A DNA stretch of 64,000 nucleotides from Caulobacter endophyticus (GTDB taxonomy: Bacteria > Pseudomonadota > Alphaproteobacteria > Caulobacterales > Caulobacteraceae). Both the position numbers and the translations under genes were made by a program. Of the stretch, positions 45,639 to 55,726 are shown one piece after another. Under the pieces are notes generated by a model. That model was not told where the DNA came from. It worked only from the letters and a program-made list of their open reading frames with translations, and did no database searches. Position 1 is the stretch's first letter; the number at the start of each line of letters is the position of its first letter. Location: contig NZ_JARQWV010000018.1 in assembly GCF_029543245.1 (NCBI RefSeq), positions 1 through 64,000 of the forward strand. Reading direction: 5' to 3'.

Positions 45639-46226
45639 TTGCGACAGCGCGTTTCACAGATCGCCGCCACGATGTTGGTCCTGGCGATTGCCGCCGCCTG
45701 GCCCGCCGCCGCCGAGCCAGGCCATGGGGGCGGCCTCGCCGATGGCCGTGCGGTCCACGTGTTCGGCGACCTCCTGCTCGACTACAAGGTCAAGGCCGAG
45801 ATCGGCACGGCCCCGAGGGGCGCGGCCCTGACCGACTGCTCCAACGCCGAACTGTTCTGCTCGCGCGGCAAGGTGTTCCGCTTCGTGCTGCCCAAGGCTT
45901 GCGCCGCGGCCGACAAGGCCAAGCCGGGCGACGTCTGGACGCTGGGCGACCTCAGCACGACGGTGCTCGGCCGCCGGACCGTCGCCGTGTCGTCGCACGA
46001 CACGCCTGGACCCCGCCTGCTGCTCGGCGATGAGAAGCGGCCCAACGTGGTGTTCGAGTACGTGCCGGCGGCCGGGATCGTCGGCGTCTATGTCGATCTG
46101 GTCGACGGGCGCGACCTAGTGGCGGCCGCCAAGGGCGCCGAGGGCGAGCGGTTTTCGCAGCTGGCGGGCCGCACCGACTATCGGCCGCGCAAGAGCTTCG
46201 ACAGCCTGGGCGCCTGCGTTCCCTGA
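45639..46226 (+). CDS. Secreted protein of unknown function
   Basis: A 195-residue protein with a signal peptide (MRQRVSQIAATMLVLAIAAA...PAAA). The mature part has several beta-strand-like stretches and four cysteines (DCSNAELFCSRG, KACAAAD, GACVP). The best start is a TTG at 45639 preceded by GGAGGGG; an ATG 11 codons in would shorten the signal too much. I do not recognise the family. It is convergent with the small membrane-protein pair. Confidence 0.65.
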   Translation: MRQRVSQIAATMLVLAIAAAWPAAAEPGHGGGLADGRAVHVFGDLLLDYKVKAEIGTAPRGAALTDCSNAELFCSRGKVFRFVLPKACAAADKAKPGDVWTLGDLSTTVLGRRTVAVSSHDTPGPRLLLGDEKRPNVVFEYVPAAGIVGVYVDLVDGRDLVAAAKGAEGERFSQLAGRTDYRPRKSFDSLGACVP

Positions 46227-46661
46227 TCAGGAAGCCCTGCGCCGTATCCACTGGCGCAGGGCCTTTCTGCCCCGCTTGAGCACCCGCCAGGCCGGCCGGC
46301 GCAGGAGCAGCTTCTCGCTGCGCAGAAGCTGCTGCCAGGCCACCAGCAGGATCTCCGGCTCGCGGCGCATCAGGCGGCGGATGGGGAAGATCAGCTTGGG
46401 GTGCCGGCGCTGCCAGCGGATGAAGCGGCGCTTGGCCTGGAACGAGTTGCGCAGGACCACCATCAGCCCGATGACCAGCAGCGGCAGGCCCACATGGCCG
46501 GGCAGGGGGGTGAGCACCGCGCCGGCCAGCAGGATCAGCACCCCCAGCGCGATCAGCAGCAGCCGCGCCACCCGGGCCAGGGTTTCGCGCACGGCGAAGG
46601 CCAGCCGGCGGCGACGGAGGCTGGAAAGGCGGCGGACGACCCTGGGGTCGCGCCGGGTCAC
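46227..46661 (-). CDS. Two-span membrane protein, PGPGW-like (paralogue 1)
   Basis: A 144-residue, strongly basic protein. Two hydrophobic segments (LLLIALGVLILLAGAVL, GLPLLVIGLMVVL) are joined by TPLPGHV, reminiscent of the PGPGW putative membrane family. The cytoplasmic C-terminal half reads HPKLIFPIRRLMRREPEILL, then VAWQQLLRSEKLLL and an Arg-rich end. It shares this whole core with the next gene upstream (46683-47096), so the two are tandem duplicates. The function is unknown. Confidence 0.7.
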   Translation of the reverse strand: MTRRDPRVVRRLSSLRRRRLAFAVRETLARVARLLLIALGVLILLAGAVLTPLPGHVGLPLLVIGLMVVLRNSFQAKRRFIRWQRRHPKLIFPIRRLMRREPEILLVAWQQLLRSEKLLLRRPAWRVLKRGRKALRQWIRRRAS

Positions 46662-46682
46662 TGGAACGGGCTCACGGGGCCT

Positions 46683-47096
46683 CTAGACCGCGCGCTGGCC
46701 CCGGCGCTTGAGCGCCTTGCGCCAGCGCTTGGCCACGCGCCAGCGGCGCGGGATGACCAGCTTCTCGATCCGCAGGGCCTGCTGCCAGGCCACCAGCACC
46801 ACCTCGGGCTCGCGGCGCAGCAGGCGGCGCAGCGGGAAGACCAGCTTGGGGTGGGCGTGCTGGAAGCGGACGAACTGCTTGCGGGCCTTGAACGAGTTGC
46901 GCAGCACCAGCATCAGGCCGATGACCGTCAGCGGCACGCCCATGGGGCCGGGCAGGGGCGCGATCAGAAAGCCCGCGGCGATGAACACCAGGCCCAGCGC
47001 TACCAGCAGGCCGCGAATGATCCGCCCGAGAAGCTCGCGGGCGAGTTCGTCGGCTGCGGAAAGGCGCACGGGCGGCATGGCGATGGCGAGGTTCAT
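46683..47096 (-). CDS. Two-span membrane protein, PGPGW-like (paralogue 2)
   Basis: A 137-residue paralogue of the gene at 46227. Shared core: IAPLPGPMGVPLTVIGLMLV, LRNSFKARKQFVRFQHAHPK, FPLRRLLRREPEVVLVAWQQ. Here the loop reads PLPGPMG, closer to the PGPGW consensus. The start at 47096 (MNLAIAMPPVRLS) has no clear ribosome-binding site, and in-frame starts exist up to 47168. It lies 21 bases upstream of its duplicate on the same strand, so the pair is probably co-transcribed. Confidence 0.68.
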   Translation of the reverse strand: MNLAIAMPPVRLSAADELARELLGRIIRGLLVALGLVFIAAGFLIAPLPGPMGVPLTVIGLMLVLRNSFKARKQFVRFQHAHPKLVFPLRRLLRREPEVVLVAWQQALRIEKLVIPRRWRVAKRWRKALKRRGQRAV

Positions 47097-47228
47097 GGGG
47101 GGCTGAACGGGGCTTGTGGTCCGCCGGTTTCCGGAAAAAGACCGGCCCCCTCGTCTCACAAGCTGCATATGGAAACGGGGCGCCCTTCCGTAAAGGCGCC
47201 CCGTTCCGCATTCGTGCTGCTGTTGCAG

Positions 47229-48803
47229 CTATTCCGCGGCGAGTGGCGCGGCGGCCACAGGTTTCCACTTCAGCTTAGGCTTGCGGGCCGCCTGCGTCTC
47301 GTCCAGGCGCTTGAGCGGCGCCAGGTGCGGGGCGTTCTTGAAGCGGTCGGTCTCGCCGGCCTTGGCGGCCCCCGCGAGCAGGCGCAGGGCCTCGATGAAG
47401 CGGTCCAGCTCGGCCTTCGACTCGGTCTCGGTCGGCTCGATCAGCATCGCGCCATGCACCACCAGCGGGAAGTACATGGTCATCGGGTGGAAGCCCTCGT
47501 CGATCATCGCCTTGGCGAAGTCGAGCGTGGTCACGCCGGTGTCTTCCAGCCAGGCGTCGTCGAACAGCGCCTCGTGCATGCACGGGCCTTCCGGGAAGGC
47601 CGGGCTCATCAGGTCCGACAGGCGGGCCTTGATGTAGTTGGCGTTCAGCACCGCGTCCTCGGCCACCTGCTTGAGGCCGTCGGCGCCGTGGCTGAGCATG
47701 TAGGCGTAGGCGCGCACGTACATGCCCATCTGGCCGTGGAAGGCGCTCATCCGGCCGAAGGCCTGGGCGGCGACGCCTTCGGCTTCCTCGATCAGCTTGT
47801 AGCCGCCTTCGTCATGCACCACCCACGGGGTGGGGGCGAACGGCGCCAGGGCCTCGCTCAGCACCACCGGACCCGCGCCCGGACCACCGCCGCCGTGGGG
47901 CGTCGAGAAGGTCTTGTGCAGGTTGATGTGCATGGCGTCGACGCCCAGGTCGCCCGGGCGCACCCGGCCGACGATGGCGTTGAAGTTGGCGCCGTCGCAG
48001 TAGAAGTACGCGCCCGCCGCATGGGTCAGGCGGGCGATCTCGACCACGTCGCGCTCGAACAGGCCGCAGGTGTTGGGGTTGGTGACCATGATCGCGGCCA
48101 CGTGGTCGCCGAGCTTGGCTTCCAGGTCGGCCAGGTCGACGCGGCCGTCGTCGGTCTGGGCGATTTCAACGACCGTGTAGCCGCAGAAGGCCGCCGTGGC
48201 CGGGTTGGTGCCGTGGGCGCTGGTCGGGGCCAGCACGGTCTTGCGGTGGCCCTGTCCATTAGCTTCGTGGGCGGCGCGGATCGCCAGCAGGCCGCACAGC
48301 TCGCCGTGGGCGCCGGCCTTGGGCGACAGGGCGACCGCGGGCATGCCGGTCAGGGTCTTCAGCCAGTGGGCCAGGCGGTCCATCAGCTCGATCGCGCCCT
48401 GCACCGTCGACTGCGGCTGCAGCGGGTGGATGTCCGACAGGCCCGGCAGGCGCGCCATCTTCTCGTTCAGGCGCGGGTTGTGCTTCATCGTGCACGAGCC
48501 CAGCGGATAGAGCGCCAGATCGATGGCGTGGTTCTTCTGGGACAGGCGCACGTAGTGGCGCACGGCTTCCGGCTCCGACAGGCCCGGCAGGCCGATGGCG
48601 TCGTCGCGGGTCAGGCCGGCGAGAGCGCTGTCGGCGGCGACGGCGTCCGGCAGGTCGACGCCGGTCTTGCTCCAGCCGCCCAGTTCGAAGATCAGCGGCT
48701 CGTCCTGCAGCAGGCCGCGGCCGCCCGACAGCGAGGCGAAACCTTCGGCTTCTTCATTGGCGGCTTCGGGACGGGTGGGACGTCCGACATTGTTCATGCT
48801 CAT
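47229..48803 (-). CDS. gcvPB: Glycine dehydrogenase (decarboxylating) subunit 2
   Basis: A 524-residue PLP subunit of the split P-protein of the glycine cleavage system. The PLP lysine is in [37 protein letters not shown] and [15 protein letters not shown] are characteristic. The start at 48803 ([10 protein letters not shown]) overlaps the gcvPA stop by four bases, giving tight coupling so that equal amounts of both halves are made. The C-terminus is extended by a Lys/Pro/Ala tail. Confidence 0.96.
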   Translation of the reverse strand: MSMNNVGRPTRPEAANEEAEGFASLSGGRGLLQDEPLIFELGGWSKTGVDLPDAVAADSALAGLTRDDAIGLPGLSEPEAVRHYVRLSQKNHAIDLALYPLGSCTMKHNPRLNEKMARLPGLSDIHPLQPQSTVQGAIELMDRLAHWLKTLTGMPAVALSPKAGAHGELCGLLAIRAAHEANGQGHRKTVLAPTSAHGTNPATAAFCGYTVVEIAQTDDGRVDLADLEAKLGDHVAAIMVTNPNTCGLFERDVVEIARLTHAAGAYFYCDGANFNAIVGRVRPGDLGVDAMHINLHKTFSTPHGGGGPGAGPVVLSEALAPFAPTPWVVHDEGGYKLIEEAEGVAAQAFGRMSAFHGQMGMYVRAYAYMLSHGADGLKQVAEDAVLNANYIKARLSDLMSPAFPEGPCMHEALFDDAWLEDTGVTTLDFAKAMIDEGFHPMTMYFPLVVHGAMLIEPTETESKAELDRFIEALRLLAGAAKAGETDRFKNAPHLAPLKRLDETQAARKPKLKWKPVAAAPLAAE

Positions 48804-50143
48804 TGGACGGCTCCGGCCAGCAGCTTGGCGAAGAAGGTGATGTCGGTGTCGAGCGTGGTCTCGGTCGTAGCGACCAGCAGCACGTCGTCCAGGCCCGCGC
48901 CCGGCTCCAGGCGCGAATAGGGCACGCCGGCGATGACGCCTTGGGCGGCCAGGGTCTCGACGACCTCGGCGGCGTCCTTGGGCAGGCGCACGGCGAACTC
49001 GTTGAAGAAGCGCGGGGTGAGGATCTCGACGCCCGGGATGGCCGCCAGGGCCTTGGCGGTCGCCAGAGCCTTCTGGTGGTTCAGCGAGGCCAGCTGGCGC
49101 AGGCCCTGCTCGCCCAGCAGGCTCATGTGGATCGAGAAGGCGAGAGCGCACAGGCCGCTGTTGGTGCAGATGTTGCTCGTGGCCTTGTCGCGGCGGATGT
49201 GCTGCTCGCGGGTCGACAGGGTCAGCACGAAGCCGCGCTTGCCGTCGGCGTCCACCGTCTCGCCGCAAAGACGGCCGGGGGCCTGGCGAACGAACTTTTC
49301 GCGGCAGGCGAAGAGGCCGACATACGGACCGCCGAAGTTCAGGCCGTTGCCGATCGACTGGCCCTCGGCCACGGCGATGTCGGCGCCCATGGCGCCCGGC
49401 GACTTCAGCAGGCCGTACGAGACGGCCTCGGTGGTGACCACGATCAGCAGGGCGCCGGCGGCGTGGGCCGCCTCGGCGATCTTCGTCACGTCGGTGGCCG
49501 TACCGAACACGTTGGGGGTCTGAACGACGACGCAGGCGGTGTCGGCGTCGATGGCGGCGATCACCGCGTCCTCGGCGTCGATGGCGGCCGGCAGGCGCTG
49601 GGTGGTCACGCCGGCGGCGTGGGCCAGGGTCTCGACCGCGCCGACATACTGCGGGTGGACGCCGCCCGACAGCACGGCCTTGTTCTTGCGGGTGACGCGC
49701 TGGGCCATCATCACGGCCTCGGCCGTGGCGGTCGAGCCGTCATAGAGCGAGGCGTTGGCCACATCCATGCCGGTCAGGGCGGCGACCTGGCTCTGGAACT
49801 CGAACAGCACCTGCAGGGTGCCCTGGGCGATTTCCGGCTGATAGGGCGTGTAGCTGGTCAGGAATTCCGACCGCTGGATGATGTGGTCGACCGTGGCCGG
49901 CACGTGGTGGCGATAGGCCCCGGCCCCGACGAAGAACGGCCCCTCGGCCGCCGAGCGGTTGCGGCGCGACAGGCGCAAGAGCTCGCGCTCGACCTCGATC
50001 TCGCCGGCGTGATGGGGCAGGTCCACAGGCTCGCTGCGGCGGGCGACGGCCGGCACGTCGACGAACAGCTCGTCGATCGAGCCCGCGCCGATCACGCCGA
50101 GCATGTCGGCGCGGTCTTCGGGGGTCAGGGGGAGGTAGCGCAT
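48800..50143 (-). CDS. gcvPA: Glycine dehydrogenase (decarboxylating) subunit 1
   Basis: A 447-residue subunit of the split P-protein, starting [19 protein letters not shown]. Typical regions are [40 protein letters not shown] and [14 protein letters not shown]. It has the PLP-fold but not the catalytic lysine, which is supplied by GcvPB. GGGGGAGG lies just upstream of the ATG. Repeats at 50157-50315 separate it from gcvH, so it may have its own promoter or be read through. Confidence 0.96.
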   Translation of the reverse strand: MRYLPLTPEDRADMLGVIGAGSIDELFVDVPAVARRSEPVDLPHHAGEIEVERELLRLSRRNRSAAEGPFFVGAGAYRHHVPATVDHIIQRSEFLTSYTPYQPEIAQGTLQVLFEFQSQVAALTGMDVANASLYDGSTATAEAVMMAQRVTRKNKAVLSGGVHPQYVGAVETLAHAAGVTTQRLPAAIDAEDAVIAAIDADTACVVVQTPNVFGTATDVTKIAEAAHAAGALLIVVTTEAVSYGLLKSPGAMGADIAVAEGQSIGNGLNFGGPYVGLFACREKFVRQAPGRLCGETVDADGKRGFVLTLSTREQHIRRDKATSNICTNSGLCALAFSIHMSLLGEQGLRQLASLNHQKALATAKALAAIPGVEILTPRFFNEFAVRLPKDAAEVVETLAAQGVIAGVPYSRLEPGAGLDDVLLVATTETTLDTDITFFAKLLAGAVQ

Positions 50144-50156
50144 GAAAAGCTTCCGC

Positions 50157-50218
50157 AGCGAACTCCCTTCCCCCTTGATGGGGGAAGGGCCGGGGATGGG
50201 GGTGGTAACGGCGGTGAG
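50157..50218. repeat. Short palindrome upstream of gcvPA (unclassified family)
   Basis: CTCCCTTCCCCCTTGATGGGGGAAGG, quoted here only by its arms CCTTCCCCC and GGGGGAAGG, followed by GGCCGGGGATGGGGGTGG. This looks like half of a further repeat type; I saw no second copy in the window. Confidence 0.5.
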
Positions 50219-50221
50219 AGA

Positions 50222-50315
50222 AACCTCGTCCTTCGACAAGCTCAGGATGAGGTTTCTCTACTGCCCGGCCTGTACTTGATCCTCACCCTGAGCTTGTCGA
50301 AGGGCGGGGATCACG
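50222..50315. repeat. Family-D palindromic repeat (copy 5)
   Basis: Arms AACCTCGTCCTTCGACAAGC and GCTTGTCGAAGGGCGGGG, just after the gcvH stop on the minus strand. Confidence 0.92.
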
Positions 50316-50322
50316 CACTGCC

Positions 50323-50688
50323 TTAGAGCGTCGCCAGGAACGCCTCGTAGGCGTCGCGGTCCATCAGGGCGTCCAACTCGGCCGGGTTGGAGAGCTTCAG
50401 CTTGGCGAACCAGCCGCCGGCTTCCGGCGCGGCGTTGACGGTTTCCGGCGCATCGCCCAGTTCGGCGTTGGCTTCCACGACCTCGCCCGACACCGGGGCG
50501 TAGACGTCCGAGGCGGCCTTGACGCTCTCGACGACGGCCAGGCCTTCGCCCTGGGCCACGGTCTTGCCGACTTCCGGAACCTCGACGAACACCACGTCGC
50601 CCAGCTGCTCGGCGGCGTAGGCGGTGATGCCGACGGTGGCGATGTCGCCTTCGACGGCGACCCATTCATGGTCTTTGGTGAAGCGCAT
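50323..50688 (-). CDS. gcvH: Glycine cleavage system H protein
   Basis: A 121-residue lipoyl carrier that shuttles the aminomethyl group between P, T and L proteins. The lipoylated lysine is Lys57 in [19 protein letters not shown]. The opening [15 protein letters not shown] and [14 protein letters not shown] are typical. Downstream of gcvT by about 75 bp, with a strong nested hairpin in between. Confidence 0.97.
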   Translation of the reverse strand: MRFTKDHEWVAVEGDIATVGITAYAAEQLGDVVFVEVPEVGKTVAQGEGLAVVESVKAASDVYAPVSGEVVEANAELGDAPETVNAAPEAGGWFAKLKLSNPAELDALMDRDAYEAFLATL

Positions 50689-50712
50689 TGTCGGGCCCTT
50701 TCTCTATGTTTG

Positions 50713-50760
50713 CGACGCGACGGACGCCAAAACCGGCGTCCACTTTTGGCTGTCGCGTCG
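50713..50760. terminator. Nested hairpin between gcvT and gcvH
   Basis: Outer arms CGACGCGAC and GTCGCGTCG, inner arms GGACGCC and GGCGTCC. It starts just after the gcvT stop. It has no clear T-run in the gcv direction, so it may be a partial terminator, an mRNA 3'-end stabiliser or a processing site that sets different levels of T and H protein. Confidence 0.55.
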
Positions 50761-50761
50761 G

Positions 50762-51874
50762 CTAAAGTTTGCGAACGTAACGGGTGGGAACGAACGGGGA
50801 GGCGACGACCTCTGCGGCCGCCGGCTTGCCCCGGACGATGACTTTCAGGGTCTCGCCGACCACGGCGAAGGCCGGGGGCACGAAACCAATCGCAATGGCG
50901 CCGCCGAAGCTGGGGCCGAAGCCGCCGCTGGTGACCTTGCCGATGACGTTCCCGTCGGCGTCGGCGATGTCGGCGCCTTCGCGGGCCGGGGCGCCTTCCA
51001 GCACCTTCAGGTTCACGCGCACGCGGGCCAGCTCGCCGGCCAGTTCCTTGGTGATGCGCGTCGCGCCGAGGAAGTCGCCGGCCTCGCGGCGGCTCTTGCC
51101 GACGGCGAAGTTTAGGCCCGCCTCGATGGGGGAGACGGTCTCGTCCAGGTCGTGGCCATAGAGCGGCAGGCCCGCTTCCAGGCGCAGGCTGTCGCGGGCG
51201 CCCAGGCCGATCGGCTTGACGCGCTCGTCTTCCAGCAGGGTGTTCCAGATGCGGGCGGCGTCCGAAGCCGGGACCGAGATCTCATAGCCGTCCTCGCCGG
51301 TGTAGCCCGAGCGCGAGATGATCGCATCGACGCCGAAGGCGGTCAGGGCCTTGGCGTCCATGAACACCATGGTCGCGGCTTCCGGCACGTGGGCGGCCAG
51401 CACGGCGGCGGCTTCCGGACCTTGCAGCGCCAGCAGGGCGCGGTCTTCCAGGCGTTCGACGCTGGCTTCGCCGGCCAGGGTCTCGGCGATGATCCTGTAG
51501 TCGTTGTCCTTGCAGGCGCCGTTGACCACGACGAACAGGCCGTCGTCGTCGGGACGGGCGGTCATCAGATCATCGATGATCCCGCCCTCGGCGTTCAGCA
51601 GCACGCCGTAGCGCTGCTTGCCGGCCTTCAGGCCCTGATAGTCGGCCGAGACCACCTTCTCGAAGCTCTTGGCGGGGTTTTCGCCGCGGATGCGGGCCTG
51701 GCCCATGTGCGAGACGTCGAACAGGCCCGCGTGCTCGCGGGTCCACAGGTGCTCTTTCAGCACGCCGTCCTTGTACTGCACGGGCATGGAATAGCCCGCG
51801 AACGGCACCATGCGGGCGCCTGCCGCCACGTGGGCGTCGAACAGCGGGGTCTTCTTGAGGTCGTCGGTGGACAC
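50762..51874 (-). CDS. gcvT: Aminomethyltransferase (glycine cleavage T protein)
   Basis: A 370-residue folate-dependent enzyme that releases ammonia and passes the methylene group to tetrahydrofolate. MVPFAGYSMPVQYKDGVLKE and HAGLFDVSHMGQARI open the protein; SRSGYTGEDGYEISVP and GLGARDSLRLEAGLPLYGHD are the substrate and folate regions. It is the first gene of the gcv cluster, directly behind a tandem glycine riboswitch. Confidence 0.97.
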   Translation of the reverse strand: MSTDDLKKTPLFDAHVAAGARMVPFAGYSMPVQYKDGVLKEHLWTREHAGLFDVSHMGQARIRGENPAKSFEKVVSADYQGLKAGKQRYGVLLNAEGGIIDDLMTARPDDDGLFVVVNGACKDNDYRIIAETLAGEASVERLEDRALLALQGPEAAAVLAAHVPEAATMVFMDAKALTAFGVDAIISRSGYTGEDGYEISVPASDAARIWNTLLEDERVKPIGLGARDSLRLEAGLPLYGHDLDETVSPIEAGLNFAVGKSRREAGDFLGATRITKELAGELARVRVNLKVLEGAPAREGADIADADGNVIGKVTSGGFGPSFGGAIAIGFVPPAFAVVGETLKVIVRGKPAAAEVVASPFVPTRYVRKL

Positions 51875-51927
51875 GCGGCGGGCTCCGAAACGGGGTCGGC
51901 GACGGTCCGGCTCTCGCCGGTTGGTCG

Positions 51928-52118
51928 CGCCCCCGCTGTCCCTTTGGCCTGAGAGATTCCGGCCTCTTCTTTAAGAAGAGAAGCCTTGCTCCTTCGGCGA
52001 GCCGCCCTTTCGGGAGGCTTCTTTCCAGCGTTCCTAAACCCGCGCGGTCCTTTTGCCTGAGCGTTTCCGGGGCGGTTGCGCCTTCGGCCTCGGGACGAAT
52101 CCCGACGTCTCCCGCGAG
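51928..52118 (-). promoter_or_regulatory. Tandem glycine riboswitch
   Basis: On the minus strand two glycine-aptamer cores are visible: AAACGCTCAGGCAAAAGGACC (about 52068-52048) and AATCTCTCAGGCCAAAGGGAC (about 51957-51937). Each is preceded by a variable stem and a GGGAGA or GGAAAG element (GCGGGAGACGTCGGG and GCTGGAAAGAAGCC). The two aptamers are joined by a short linker (GGGTTTAGGAA), as in cooperative glycine riboswitches. The element ends about 54 nt before the gcvT ATG and should turn on the gcv genes when glycine is plentiful. Confidence 0.95.
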
Positions 52119-52225
52119 GGTCAGGGGCTCAATGAGCGACGGTCGGCGGCGAGTCAAGCGCGGTGGGGGGCGAGCCGGTCGGGATCCGTCGCTTGGCGTT
52201 TTGGACGCCATCCTCTTCTTCCGTG

Positions 52226-52332
52226 CATCCCCGCGAAGGCGGGGATCCAAGCCGAGGCGGCGGATGGTGCACGGCCGCGCCATGTCTCCAAGCTCAGCTT
52301 GGGTCCCCGCCTTCGCGGGGAAAGTCGGATTT
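52226..52332. repeat. Family-E palindromic repeat (copy 2)
   Basis: Arms ATCCCCGCGAAGGCGGGGAT and GGTCCCCGCCTTCGCGGGGA, with inner CCAAGC and GCTTGG. It lies just downstream of the small membrane-protein gene ending at 52342. Confidence 0.88.
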
Positions 52333-52341
52333 TTGGAGGTG

Positions 52342-52734
52342 TCAGCCCTTCTTCACCGCGCCGCCCTGGCCGACGAAGCCCAGCACCAGGAACTGCAGCG
52401 TCGCGCCCATGGCCACGCCCAGCAGGGTGACGCCCAGCCAGGCGGCGGGTCCGGGCGTCGGGCCCATGCCCGAGCTCGCCGTCCACAGATAGACGCCCCA
52501 GACGAGGGCCGCGCCGACCACCGGGCCGATGAAGGCCAGGTTGGCCTTTTCGCCCAGCCGGCGGCGGCCGATGATCACCAGCACCGCGCAGCCGACGATC
52601 TGCACCAGCGAGCCCACCAGGTTCAGCGGAAAGCTCGCCTTGTCGGGCAGGGCCGAGGTGCACAGCATGGTCAGCACGATGGCCAGGCAGCCGATCGTCC
52701 AGTAGCGGCGAACGCCGATGGGGCCTTCTTTCAC
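52342..52734 (-). CDS. Small integral membrane protein of unknown function
   Basis: A 130-residue protein with four hydrophobic segments: YWTIGCLAIVLTMLCTSAL, LNLVGSLVQIVGCAVLVIIG, FIGPVVGAALVWGVYLW and LGVTLLGVAMGATLQFLVLG. The C-terminus is short and charged. I recognise no family. It starts ten bases after the ccrM stop on the same strand and could be co-transcribed with it. Confidence 0.6.
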   Translation of the reverse strand: MKEGPIGVRRYWTIGCLAIVLTMLCTSALPDKASFPLNLVGSLVQIVGCAVLVIIGRRRLGEKANLAFIGPVVGAALVWGVYLWTASSGMGPTPGPAAWLGVTLLGVAMGATLQFLVLGFVGQGGAVKKG

Positions 52735-52744
52735 TTGAAGGCGA

Positions 52745-53974
<1,230 letters not shown>

Positions 53975-54029
53975 GACCGAGGCGCGAAACGCCCGGCCGC
54001 TTTGACGACGTTGGGGGACGTGAGGGGGC

Positions 54030-54617
54030 ATGGCGCTGATCCGCGGGTTCATCGCGTCCAGCCTCGACGGCCGGGTCGCCGACGCCGGCGGCGGGGTCGA
54101 GTGGCTGGCGCCGTTCCGCAAGGTGGATCCCGGCTACGGCGCCTTCATCGATCTCGTGGGCACGGTGGTCATGGGCCGGACGACCTATGACCAGATCCCC
54201 AGCCTGGGCATGGGCTGGCCCTATGCCGGCAAGCGCGGCTTCGTCGTCACCTCGCGGCGGGGCGACCCGGTGCAGCGCGGGGTGCGGTTCTGGCGCGAGG
54301 GTCTGCCGGCCCTGGTCGACCGCCTGCGCGACCTCGACGACGGCGACGCCTGGGTGGTGGGCGGGGCGGGCCTGCTGGCCGCCTTCGCCGAGCAGGGGGC
54401 GCTGGATCGCCTGTCGCTGCTGATCGCCCCGGTGCTGCTGGGCGAGGGCCCGCCGCTGTTCCCCGCCCGCGCCGGCCCGCCCCGGGGCCTGGTCCTGCGC
54501 GGGACGGCCGCCCTGGCCATGGGCGTGGTGCGGCTGGACTACGAGCTTCTGCCGATGAAGCCGGGGCGGGGCAGGGGCCGGGCGGCGGGCGCGCCAGGTG
54601 AAGAGGCGCAGGCTTGA
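54030..54617 (+). CDS. Dihydrofolate reductase-like (RibD C-terminal domain) protein
   Basis: A 195-residue protein of the RibD C-terminal/DHFR-like family. It begins LIRGFIASSLDGRVADAGGG and contains VGTVVMGRTTYDQIPSLG, VVGGAGLLAAFAEQGALDRL and LLIAPVLLGEGPPLF, the usual NADPH-binding and closing motifs. The substrate is unknown; members commonly reduce pteridine-like or other small molecules. The Arg/Gly/Ala-rich tail is unusual. It is divergent from ccrM and shares the approximately 200-bp regulatory region. Confidence 0.88.
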   Translation: MALIRGFIASSLDGRVADAGGGVEWLAPFRKVDPGYGAFIDLVGTVVMGRTTYDQIPSLGMGWPYAGKRGFVVTSRRGDPVQRGVRFWREGLPALVDRLRDLDDGDAWVVGGAGLLAAFAEQGALDRLSLLIAPVLLGEGPPLFPARAGPPRGLVLRGTAALAMGVVRLDYELLPMKPGRGRGRAAGAPGEEAQA

Positions 54618-54665
54618 GCGACAGGCGGCTGCGGGCTGGTGAGGCCGCCCGCGGCCGCCGGCCGA

Positions 54666-55433
54666 TCATTGCGCGGTGAAGCCTCCGTCCACCGGCAGGG
54701 CGACGCCGACGACGAAGCTCGCCGCCGGGCTGCACAGCCAGAGCACGGCCGCGGCGACTTCCTCGGGCCGTCCGAGGCGGGCGATGGGTTGCGCCTTGAC
54801 GAAGCCGGCCATGGCCTCGGCCTGTCCTTCCAGCATCGCCTGGACCATCGGGGTGTCGATGACGCCGGGGCAGACGGCGTTGATGCGGATTCCGCGTGGC
54901 GCATATTCGACGCCCGCGCTCTTGGTCATGCCCAGAACGGCGTGCTTGGCGCCGTGATAGGCGGCGCGCCCGGGCAGGCCGACCAGGCCGCCCAGCGACG
55001 AGCAGTTGACGATCGCGCCCGAGCCCTGCTCGCGCATCACTCTCAGCTCGTGCTTCATGCAGGCCCACACGCCACGCTGGTTGACGGCGGTGACGCGCTC
55101 GAAGCTGTCGAGCGGTTCGAGGGCGGCGTCGGACGGCGGGACCTGGATGCCGGCGTTGTTGAACGCCATGTCGAGGCGCCCGTATTCGGCCACCGCCTTG
55201 TCGATCGCCGCCGCGGCCTGGACCTCGTCCGAGACGTCGCAGGCCACGCCGATCGCGCGGCCGCCCTCGTCGACGATGCGCCGGGCCTCCTCGTCGGCCA
55301 GCGCGCCGTCGAGGTCGGCCAGCACCACCGACGCGCCATTGGCGGCGAACGCGCGAGCCGTCGCCAGGCCCATGCCCCTGGCCGCGCCGGTCACCAGCGC
55401 CACCTGGCCCTTGAAGTCGTAGATCGGGTTCAT
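54666..55433 (-). CDS. Short-chain dehydrogenase/reductase
   Basis: A 255-residue classical SDR. Cofactor motif VTGAARGMGLATARAFA; NNAG in MAFNNAGIQVP; catalytic Ser in NCSSLGGLVG and Tyr-Lys in AAYHGAKHAV. Asp in VVLADLDG suggests NAD preference. The C-terminal PVDGGFTAQ is typical. The ATG at 55433 begins MNPIYDFKGQVALVTG. The specific substrate is unknown. The ars block begins about 290 bp upstream. Confidence 0.92.
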   Translation of the reverse strand: MNPIYDFKGQVALVTGAARGMGLATARAFAANGASVVLADLDGALADEEARRIVDEGGRAIGVACDVSDEVQAAAAIDKAVAEYGRLDMAFNNAGIQVPPSDAALEPLDSFERVTAVNQRGVWACMKHELRVMREQGSGAIVNCSSLGGLVGLPGRAAYHGAKHAVLGMTKSAGVEYAPRGIRINAVCPGVIDTPMVQAMLEGQAEAMAGFVKAQPIARLGRPEEVAAAVLWLCSPAASFVVGVALPVDGGFTAQ

Positions 55434-55596
55434 TCGGGGGCTCCGCGTGGTGTTGCTGAACGTCGCCACGACGACTGGCCCGGCGCCCGCCGTCCGTGAA
55501 TGCGACGGGGACACAGCTACTGCATGCCGCTGCCTGTGATTAGGCTCATATATTGCAACGAACTACTGAACTATTTTCATTAGTGTGTCCCCTCGC
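55434..55596. other. Intergenic region upstream of the SDR gene
   Basis: About 160 bp. It contains an AT-rich stretch (CTCATATATTGCAACG, ACTATTTTCATTAG; 55545-55584) that probably carries the SDR promoter. No gene is visible. It runs into the methyltransferase relic at 55597. Confidence 0.5.
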
Positions 55597-55722
55597 GCGT
55601 ACGCCGCCCCGGGGCCGCCGAGTGAAGGCCGCGCGGGACAGGGTCACGTCGGTGAAGCCGTCTTCCGGGGCGCTCATGCTGATGTCGGCGGCCACCGCGT
55701 CGCGGGCGCTCCGAGGCCGACC
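55597..55722 (-). pseudogene. Relic of a methyltransferase C-terminus (duplicate of 57967-58110)
   Basis: This DNA aligns with the 3' end of the class I methyltransferase gene at 57967-58668, in the same orientation. Shared blocks are GTGAAGGCCGCG, GGGTCACGTCGGTGAAGCCG, TTCCGGGGCG and GGCCACCGCGTCGCGGGCG (one mismatch to its partner), but a segment of about 24 bases is missing after GTGAAGCCG. Its translation still reads ARDAVAA, APEDGFTDVT and AAFT. The rest of the gene is absent. The relic and the intact gene flank the ars block as direct repeats. Confidence 0.75.
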
Positions 55723-55726
55723 AGAC

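Noticed and set aside
46401-48920. An 839-codon plus-strand frame over the small membrane genes and gcvPB
   Set aside because: Low-complexity His/Gln/Arg/Ala peptide opposite well-supported genes.
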